Positions 56,617 through 64,000 of a stretch of DNA of 64,000 nt are shown piece by piece. This DNA comes from Cryphonectria parasitica EP155. Its lineage: Eukaryota; Ascomycota; Sordariomycetes; Diaporthales; Cryphonectriaceae. The notes under the pieces are model-generated. The model was given only the letters and a program-made list of their open reading frames with translations. It had not been told where the DNA came from and ran no database searches. The first letter of the stretch is position 1. Each line of letters starts with the position of its first letter. The DNA is taken from contig NW_024468909.1 of NCBI RefSeq assembly GCF_011745365.1, forward strand, positions 6,634,001-6,698,000. Direction: 5' to 3'. The translations under genes and the position numbers were made by a program.

Positions 56617-58607
56617 TCACACTCGGCAAGGAAAAAAAAAAGAAAAAAAAAAGAGAGAGAGACAATCCAGCAAAAGAAGCAAATGGTGGCAGGACGGGAA
56701 GAGAAAGGAGGAAGAAGAAAAAGGGAAAGAACAGGCGACCTCTTTGGCGAGCCGCGGGAGGTTAAGTAGGGCGGGGAACCCACGGCATGGTTTGATGTTT
56801 GATGTTTTTCTTTTATTGGGCGAGATGGATGAAACAAGAGGTGCAGATGGGTATGGATGGGATGCATGAGAGGAGATGGGCAATTCGTTACATACCGCCT
56901 CTCTGCGCAGGGAGAACCCTCTCTCTCTCTCTCTCTCTTTTCTCGCACGCAATACACACGCACTCTCTCTCTCTCTCTTTTCTCTCCTCATCTCTTCTTC
57001 ACCCATGTTCGCTGTCCAGTTCTCCTTCTTGTCTCTCTTCTCTCCCATGGCCCCCCTCCTCCTCTACGCCCTCCCTACCCCTCTTCATAGATCCCGTTGC
57101 TCGTGCCAGGGAAGGAGAAGAAAAGAAAAAAGGGTCTCGTCTTCTTCTTCCTTCCGCACTGGAGACAGGACAAGACAGGGGGGGGGGACAAGTGGACTGC
57201 ATGATCTCGATAGTTCTGACGTGCGATAGTTGGGGCCCAAGTGGTCTTGGAGCGGGAAGATGAACAAATCATACTCGAAACCGTTGGAAAGACATGCCGC
57301 GGTTGTGATTGGGTCTCTTGTTTCCCCTCCCCCTTTCCTCTTTTTCTTTCCGGGGTGTGGTTTCACCGAGGCGATGGGATTTAATCATCTGGCGACTTGT
57401 TCTTCTTTCTTTTTACTTTTTTTTTAGGAAAGTGGAAGGGATTTTTTTTTGTTTTTGGAGGGGGAGGAAGAAAAAAAAAAGGGGGGGGGGGGTTGTCTAC
57501 GTATGTGCAGTGGATATAGTTGCGGTGTGTAGAGTAGGTGTGTTGTTGCTTCTTCCTTTCCTTGCACGGACGGATGTTTATGTGACTGAGGGAGTAGACG
57601 GATGTGATAGTGACTCTTCCTTAATTTTTTTCCATCTCCTTAATTTTTTTCAGTTTTTTTCTTTCCGTGCGCTCTCATTTGTTTTTGCTTTTCCCGTTTC
57701 CCTCCCCTCCCCCCCCCCCCTCCCGTTCCCCTTCTCCCCTCTCGTATCTATGTATAGCTCTTGAGCCCATGTCCAAGCTCGCCTTCTTCCCCAAGGGTCG
57801 GGTAGGAAGATATGTGACCCATATTGATCGCCCATCTGTCTCTGTTTCTGTCTCTGTCGCTTTCCTCGTATTTCTCTCTCTCTCTTCCCCATCTCATCTT
57901 CTTCTCTGTTGGCACCTGTCTTCTCTCCCTCCTCCACACACCCTCCAAAGCCAGACGACTACTTGTTCTTGATTCTGTCAAACCCAACAAAACAAGTGAG
58001 ACACCCGCTGTCCTTGGAGTGCGATCAATCAATATATATCTCCTCATCCTCTTCGTTGCCTACCGCCATGTCTGCCTCACCACGGGGCTTCTCCTTCTAT
58101 GCGACCTGCGAGTCACGAAGCAGACCACCCTCTCCACGACCACCAAAGCCTCCTCCACCGAGCCCGGCTGGGTACAAAAACAAGTAATGAAACAAGCAAC
58201 AATAACTTTGTGCCCGAGATTTCCAAGGCTGTCGGTTATTATGATATGAGAAACAAAAGAAAAAAAAGAACTAGGTAGGCGCTGACAAGGGTTCTCCTCA
58301 GGAGGATTACTTGGTATTGTGTTTTGTTTTTGTCGAACGTCATGGCTGACACCTTGGCCCTCTCTTCGTAGACGATGAATAGAGCCGACCGGATCCAGAA
58401 AAACTTGGTGGGGATGAAGGAAGGAGGAGAGAGAGGAGGGGTGGACTTCAAGGACATACAATGGCAGCTTGAATAAGAGGTTGGCGTGTAGTAGATAAGG
58501 AGGGGGTGGAAGAAAAGGAGATGATGACATTGCTCGATAGAAACACCTCACATAAACAATGGCACAAGACTGCGCTCCCATGAAGCATAGAAAAAAGAAA
58601 CAGAGCC
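55368..58607. other. convergent intergenic region VPS1 / racemase
   Basis: 3.2 kb between two 3' ends. It has C12 at 55636-55647, (TG)n at 56574-56615, CT-rich blocks near 56920-57000, G10 at 57178-57187, G12 at 57481-57492 and C12 at 57709-57720. Open frames are translations of simple repeats; no gene is supported. Confidence 0.5.
56574..56615. repeat. (TG)n microsatellite
   Basis: About 21 uninterrupted GT units in intergenic DNA, followed by A-rich and GA-rich tracts. Confidence 0.92.
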
Positions 58608-59926
58608 CTACATCTTGGACCGGCCCTGCTGTAGTAGCACCAAGCCGCCGTTCTCGTCCACATCAAAGTGCCGCCCTTTCTCCCACCCGAGCCAGCTCTT
58701 CAGTGTCTCGTCTCCTCCGTCTCCAGGCACCATGAGCCTCCCTTCGTAACCATCGCCTTCGACACCGGGTCCTTGACCGCGACTCGGCCCGTGGTCAGTA
58801 CTACCACCTGTGCTACCGCTCGAGCCCTTCCCGCCGGTATCAACAGCCAGACACGGCGTCTCCCGCAGCGTGACAGCAGGCCTCTGGTCGCCCTCCCGCG
58901 CCTGTCTGTGCGCCTCGAGCTCGCTGTACTCCAGCACCGGCGTGCAGCAGGCATCGGTCCCGTCAAATACTTGTTCCCAGTCGGCACGGTCTCTGCGCCT
59001 AAACACCTCCTCAAAGGCCCGTCGCATCTCGTCCCAGCATCCACGATCCATCTGTCTCGACTCCCAGCCCTGGCCCTCCAGCTGCAGGCCGCGCACCAGC
59101 GCCGCGTAGAACTGTGGCTCCAGCGCCCCGACAGCCATGAACTTGCCGTCGCGCGTCTCGTACGTGTCGTAGAACGGGCACCCGCTGTCGAGCAGGTTCG
59201 TCCCGCGCGGCCCGTCGCCGGCGGGTGTTTTCTTGGCGAGCCGCGGAAAGGTCGCCAGGTAGCTCGCGCCGTCGACCATGTTGGCCTCCACCACCTGGCC
59301 CTTGCCTGTCTTCGCCCTCGCTAGCAGGGCCAGCAGAATGCCCTGGAACAGCGTCGCGCCTCCGCCGGCAAAGTCTCCCAGTATGTTGATGGGCGGCGTG
59401 GGTTTCTGGTCCTTGCGCCCGAGCAGGCCCAGCACGCCTGACACGGCGAGGTAGTTGATGTCGTGGCCCGCCATGTCCTTGTACCGGCCGTCACGGCGGA
59501 AGCCCGTCATGCGCGCGTAGAGGAGCCCTGGGTTCGTCTGCAGGAGCACTTCGGGGCCGAGGCCGAGCTTTTCCATAACGCCGGGCCGAAAGGACTCGAT
59601 GAGAACGTCGGCCTCACGCGCGAGACGGAGGACGAGAGCGCGGCCTGCGGGGGACTTGAGGTTGATGGCGATGGAGGTCTTGTGACGCGTAAGGCCGTCA
59701 GGGGTGGGAGACGGGGAGGGGCGGTCGATGCGGAGTACGGAGGCGCCTGCATCGGCGAGGAGGAGGCCGGCAAAGGGGCCTGGTCAGAGGGTGAAATGGA
59801 GCCGTGTCAGCCAGCGTTGCCATGTGGGCGGGGGAGGGCAGAGGCGTAGATTGATCTTTACACACCTGGAGCTAGACCTGCGAACTCAAGGACCTTGAGG
59901 CCCGCCAGCGGCGGTGCACCGACCAT
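58608..59926 (-). CDS. alpha-methylacyl-CoA racemase (family III CoA-transferase fold)
   Basis: Two exons on the minus strand, 59926-59866 and 59779-58608, with an 86-bp GT-AG intron, giving 410 aa. The family epimerises the alpha-methyl carbon of branched acyl-CoAs so that beta-oxidation can proceed. The N-terminus [20 protein letters not shown], then [20 protein letters not shown], is typical. Also seen are [42 protein letters not shown] with the catalytic His, and [10 protein letters not shown] with the catalytic Asp. The downstream blocks [40 protein letters not shown] and [10 protein letters not shown] complete the pattern. The C-terminus RSKM resembles a type 1 peroxisomal targeting signal (SKL variant), which fits the peroxisomal location of animal AMACR. 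A Gly/Ser-rich linker before the last 60 residues is unusual. A different CoA-transferase activity cannot be excluded. Confidence 0.9.
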
Positions 59927-60449
59927 GGTGGACAAGAGCTGAATATAGCGAATTGTCGACTTCTGCTGCGTCAAGGCCTACAGCAAACACGTTGCAAGGC
60001 GGCGCAGTGAAGCGAGGTTCTCAAGCCAAAGGTGGAATGACTAGGAAATCATGCCAGGCTAGGCCGGCTTGATCAGAGAGCCAGCAAGTCCGACGAGTTG
60101 GTCGGGTGTTTCTTTCTTCATCTTCTGTTGATTTCCAAGGGGGAAGAAGGTTGCCAGTTGGAAGAGCATGAGGAAAAAGGCTGGAGAAATCCGGGGCGCG
60201 TCAGGTTCAGGGACCACGCCCGGACCCCGCAAAGATCATCCCCGCCATGATTTGACCGATGAGCCGAGGTTCCGGGCCCGGACAAGACCCCTTGCTTATA
60301 TGCCGCCCAACCGCTTCTGTTTTCGAGATCGGTACTTTCTTTTTCCTTTTACCTTTCTTCTGCTTCATTTTTACGGATCCCTCCTGTCAAGATGTAGTAG
60401 GGAGCAATGAGGGCATGACGACGACCTTGGGCCTCCGTGGTGGCGATCA
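59927..60449. other. intergenic region racemase / MIS6
   Basis: 523 bp between the racemase start (-) and the MIS6 stop (-). It serves as the racemase promoter and the MIS6 3' flank; no gene is seen. Confidence 0.45.
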
Positions 60450-62801
60450 TCAGGCTTTGGCCTTCGCGTCTAGCAGGTTCCTCATCGTGCTGTACATTAG
60501 GTCCGAGATGCCTCTCCATTCCTTGTCGCTGAGGTGTTGCAGCACCCCGAGCCTGTAGTTCTGCCACACGAGCTCCAGCCCGCCCTGCCTCGCAAGCTGG
60601 CCGAGGCTCCTCTGCGTGATGGGACCTGCATGTCTCGCCCTCAGCTCGACGTCTTCGTCCTCCTGCTCCTCTAGCTGGCGCACGTGGTCCATGGCCTGCA
60701 GGCACAGCAGCGGCGAGTAGCTCATGGTGAAGAGCGCCTCCAGGGCCATGTCGCCGCTTCCGCTGTCGGTCAGGGAGGCCACGTAGGGGCGGAGCGCGGC
60801 GATGACTCCGTCCCCGACCATGCACCCTCTCGCGTGCGCGTCGCTTCTCACAAAGGCTTTTCCTCGCCACAGACAGTTGCAGATGTCCATGAGGAAGCCG
60901 TTGAAGGTGTTCACCTGCACCTTGTCGTAGGGCGGGCCGAGCTTCTTGGCTGCATTGGACATGTACACTGCGCACGCCTGCTTGTACGCCGTGAGGATGG
61001 TGCACAGACGAGACACTGTCGCCAGGCACGTGCTGAACTGGAGGGTGTAGACGAGAAGCACGGGTGGGATAGTGATTTGTATGCTGCGCAGGACATGTGA
61101 CCTGGAGTAGATGGACGCGACTCGCTCGTAGAAGTCGAGAATCTTGAGCAACGTATATTCGGTGGGGGAGGTCTGCAGGAGGGTCAGGCTGAGCTGGTTC
61201 GCCTGCTCAGTGATGGTCGCGAGGCAAGAGGAAGTATGTGGAGGAACGGCGTCGCTGGAGAGAAGTGTGGCGCCCCAGCGGCGGATAAGCTTGGTGTACA
61301 ACTCGAGGAGGTCTAGCTGTGCCTCCGCAGAACCGTCGAGCGACGACTGAAGTGCTGCCACGAATGCAGACAGATCTGCCCATTTCGTCAGTCTCGCCCA
61401 CGCTCCGGTCACCATGCCCTTGAAGTGTCATTCACCTTTTGAATCCATGATGGGGGCATATGCGAGCACATCATAAATCTGTGTGCCGCCGCCTTGTCGA
61501 AGGTGCAGCCTGTTCCCGACCAATTTTACGAGCCCATGGAAGAAGGGAGATATATCCTGCGTAATAGGAAGGACTTGTCATCAGCGCCTTTTCCTAGATC
61601 TCATGTATAAGCTGGAGAGGGATTCCCACCTTGGTTGCTTGCGCGTACTCGCGAATGACTTTCAATGTGTGTATTAGGGCATCTTCGTCTGCATCCCCGC
61701 TCACGATCTCCGAGATCTGCATGTTCATCCATACCCAGGCGCGCTTCCAGTCCTTGTCAGGCCTCAGCAACATAAATTTCTGCAGAAGAGGGTCGATCAG
61801 GACGGCGGCGAGGTGGTCTGGCAGCTCGACCTTCTCAACATTGAGCGCGAGGCTCTCAGCGCTGTCGATTTCTTCCAAGGTCACTGATTTCTCGTGTGCG
61901 TTGGACGTCTGCACACCGGGAACAGCGGCTGCTGCCCTTGCCCCTTTGGTTCCAGCCAGGTGATGCTGGACTGTCTTGAAACCATCTCGGGGACTTGAAG
62001 CGCTGGTCTGCTGCTGCATCTCGCGGTGCATCCTCTGGATCACAGACAGCCTGTCCTTCCACTCCGGGTCCGGGAGCTTGAACGTGCTTCCCTTGCCTGG
62101 GCTATCGACGATGATCTCGGGGTAGTAGTTTCTATAGACACGGAGCAGGCCCTGCAAGTGACGATCATTGGCATTCTGGCGGGTGAGGTTCAACAACGCC
62201 TGGATCCTGTGGTGCTGCACGTGCTTCCGCCTCGTGATGATGGCCAGGATGTGGAACAGCTGTGGTCTGGTGGCGGAGACGTCCAACAGGCTGAAGAGCA
62301 CGCCGTACGCCCGGGCGAGCACACCCTGCGCTCTTGCATCCAGCACGTAGTAGACCTGGATGACCCACTGCAGAAGTGAGCTCTGCAGCGCAAGAGACGG
62401 TTTCAGCTCGCCCAGGCCGAGAGACCCGATGATCCTGAGCACGACATCCTCCGAGACTGCTGCGACGGGGTAGAGGTTCCTGATGATACTGTTGAGGCTC
62501 GCCTGGTCCAGGTAGCTTCGTGAGATGACGAGGTCAACGAGCTGAACCAGCTCCTCGGGCAGAACGCCTTGGTTGTAGGCGACCGAGGTGAGCTCGACCA
62601 CCTTGGGCCTGACATCAGTAGCGCGGTTCTTGGCGGTGACTTTGGAGGCTGCAACAAGTCGTCAGAGATGCGGCAGACGAGGCAATTCTGCTTTTGAAAA
62701 ATTGGAACAGGAAAAGAAAAAGGGCAGAGCTGAAAATAATACTTGCCTTGGACAACAACATCAATCAAGGATTGTGTTCTGGTTTTGAATACGTCTTCCA
62801 T
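60450..62801 (-). CDS. MIS6: inner kinetochore protein Mis6/CENP-I (Ctf3)
   Basis: Four exons on the minus strand: 62801-62747, 62648-61630, 61556-61436 and 61375-60450, giving 706 aa. Introns 2 and 3 are GT-AG; intron 1 uses a GC donor (CAAG|GCAAGT) with an AG acceptor, the only choice that keeps the conserved frame. Mis6/CENP-I is a CCAN subunit at the centromere, needed for CENP-A loading and chromosome segregation. Matching blocks include VVELTSVAYNQGVLPEELVQ, LVDLVISRSYLDQASLNSII, RNLYPV, then LQSSLLQWVIQVYYVLDARA and LFHILAIITRRKHVQHHRIQ with ALLNLTRQN. The central part has a variable region (HREMQQQTSASSPRDGFKTV), and exon 3 carries ISPFFHGLVKLVGNRLHLRQ. Overall helical composition and length fit the family. 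It shares a divergent upstream region with CSE1. Confidence 0.9.
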
Positions 62802-63097
62802 CTCATCATTGAATTTGATGGACCTGTCTTTTTATGGAAGAAAAGAATAAAAAAGCATAAGGGATGACCGATCCCCTCGTCAAAAGATAAAAGGTTCAAT
62901 TTGTCGTTCCTACTGATGTTGCTGATTATTTACTTCAACGACGCGCTGAGGTTTGGATATGCATTTGACGCGTTTCGGGGATATGTGCGCAGGGAATCAG
63001 TGTAGAGGTAATAGGAACCAGTCAAGTGTCTGCCGGTTTCCAGAAAGAAAGTAGTGGAATATAGGTAGAAGATTATCACTGGGATTTCAACCGAGTC
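62802..63097. other. upstream region of MIS6
   Basis: The MIS6 promoter and leader, 296 bp to the tRNA gene. A stretch rich in A and AAAAG lies next to the start codon. Confidence 0.45.
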
Positions 63098-63186
63098 GGT
63101 TGTGTAGTGTAATGGTTATCACTCTGGATTCTGACGATTAAAACACGTCCTTTCCAGCAATCTGAGTTCGATTCTCAGCACGACCT
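63098..63186 (+). tRNA. tRNA-Gln (anticodon CUG) with a 17-nt intron
   Basis: A full cloverleaf can be drawn. The acceptor stem is GGTTGTG/CACGACC (one G-T pair) with discriminator T63186. The D stem is GTG/CAC. The anticodon stem is CTGGA/TCCAG with loop TTCTGA then T, so the anticodon is CTG at 63131-63133. The T arm is CTGAG TTCGATT CTCAG. A 17-nt intron at 63135-63151 sits one base 3' of the anticodon, the usual nuclear tRNA position. A T-run terminator follows at 63189. Confidence 0.95.
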
Positions 63187-63188
63187 TC

Positions 63189-63199
63189 TTTTTGTTTTT
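63189..63199 (+). terminator. RNA polymerase III T-run terminator of tRNA-Gln
   Basis: TTTTTGTTTTT begins two bases after the mature 3' end, a standard Pol III stop signal. Confidence 0.85.
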
Positions 63200-63729
63200 C
63201 CCTCACATGTGTCTTGTATATTCTTATTCTTAATTTATCGTTGGATTTGCTTTTGTAAATTTTATGAATCAAACCACTTTGTCTTTTTAAGAGCCCGCGT
63301 ATGGTTCTGGATTGACTGTGACATTGCTGCCATAAAGCAGCATGCCCTTGTATCTGTATCTGTGAGAGTACTGCAGGATCTACTACTGCTATTACGTAGC
63401 CCGCCATTGTCAGCTTCTGGTATGGCATTGCTTCACTGCCCCTCTTGAGCCCCTCAGTCCCCCCACATCAGCCAGGGACTGCACTGACCACCTCGTAGGC
63501 TGGCAGTTAGTTGTAGTAGCCTAGCAGCCTAGCAACCAAGCAGCAACAAGCTGCTGCGAGGTCCATCAACTTTCGTTTACTTTCCAACGCCGGCCTGGAA
63601 ATTTCACAGAGCTGCCCTCGATCAACCTTCCCAACCCGCACGAAACCAAATCTCCTCCCATTCCGACTACCGCAGCTGCATTTCGGATCGTCGTTGGTCT
63701 TGATAGAGTTTTTTTCTACACAAGTCAAC
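63200..63729. promoter_or_regulatory. CSE1 upstream region
   Basis: 530 bp between the tRNA terminator and the CSE1 ATG. No other gene is supported. The start context is gtcaacATGG. Confidence 0.5.
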
Positions 63730-64000
63730 ATGGCAGCAGAGATCCAGAACATCGCCCAGCTGCTGGATGCAACCCTGGATCCGCAGCAGCACCGCAAAGC
63801 CGAGAACCTCCTCAAGCAGGAGGAGAAGAAACCCCAGTACTCCCTCCAGCTCCTCAAGATCGTCGCCGAGCAGAGTCTTCCCGTCAAGACTCGTCTCGCC
63901 GCTGCGCTCGCCTTCAAGAACTTTGTTCGCCTGAACTATGTGAACGAAGATGGAGAACACAAGCTGCCCGCAGGAGAGGTTGCAACCATCAAGCAGGAGC
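63730..64000 (+). CDS. CSE1: importin-alpha re-exporter Cse1/CAS (exportin-2), 5' part only
   Basis: The frame opens at ATG 63730 and runs off the window end after 90 residues without an intron. Cse1 is a karyopherin-beta that returns importin-alpha from nucleus to cytoplasm with Ran-GTP. The N-terminus AAEIQNIAQLLDATLDPQQH followed by RKAENLLKQEE and TRLAAALAFKNFVRLNYV is the importin-beta N-terminal region as found in Cse1. The complete protein should be about 960 aa, so about nine tenths lies outside. Confidence 0.93.
   Translation, partial: MAAEIQNIAQLLDATLDPQQHRKAENLLKQEEKKPQYSLQLLKIVAEQSLPVKTRLAAALAFKNFVRLNYVNEDGEHKLPAGEVATIKQE

Overview
This is a 64 kb piece of a filamentous ascomycete nuclear genome (Pezizomycotina; the protein families and gene structures look most like Sordariomycetes). 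The reasons are short GT-AG introns (mostly 51-190 bp) with CTAAC/CTAAT-like branch sites, long pyrimidine- or purine-rich intergenic DNA, an intron-bearing nuclear tRNA, and fungal versions of ER, vacuolar, centromere and TOR-pathway proteins. No species is claimed. I support 16 protein-coding genes (the last cut by the window end) and one tRNA. No intact transposon, rRNA or CRISPR array was found, and no secondary-metabolite cluster.

Layout. 0.2-2.9 kb (+): ER alpha-glucosidase I. 3.5-6.1 kb (-): Gyp7-type Rab GAP. 7.1-7.9 kb (-): Mso1-like Sec1-binding protein. 8.7-10.0 kb (-) and 10.3-12.2 kb (+): a divergent pair, MAK16 (60S ribosome biogenesis) and MSS1/MnmE (mitochondrial tRNA-modifying GTPase). 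12.7-13.0 kb (-): a small unknown protein made of GRSGYN repeats behind a TATA box. 17.8-19.0 kb (-): GH18 glycosidase without a signal peptide. 20.7-25.7 kb (+): tuberin (TSC2) with a RapGAP domain. 28.7-30.5 kb (-): a GNAT acetyltransferase that looks like the detached C-terminal half of a GH3-GNAT fusion. 34.6-37.1 kb (-): PH-domain protein with poly-Q/H and poly-E tracts. 37.1-45.2 kb: gene desert. 45.2-47.0 kb (-): NDR-family kinase related to COT-1 with a short N-terminus. 48.6-51.2 kb (+): WDR26/Gid7. 52.7-55.4 kb (+): dynamin Vps1. 58.6-59.9 kb (-): alpha-methylacyl-CoA racemase ending in SKM. 60.4-62.8 kb (-): Mis6/CENP-I with a GC-AG intron. 63.1 kb (+): tRNA-Gln(CUG). 63.7 kb to the end (+): CSE1 exportin, partial.

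The genes are core housekeeping functions (secretory quality control and trafficking, ribosome and tRNA biogenesis, TOR and NDR signalling, ubiquitin ligase, kinetochore, nuclear export) and do not form one pathway. The more unusual material is a 368-bp VPS1 intron that stays open in the frame of the downstream exon, the repeat protein at 12.7 kb, the GH3-less GNAT gene, about twenty G or C homopolymer runs confined to non-coding DNA, and a decamer repeated four times in the gene desert.
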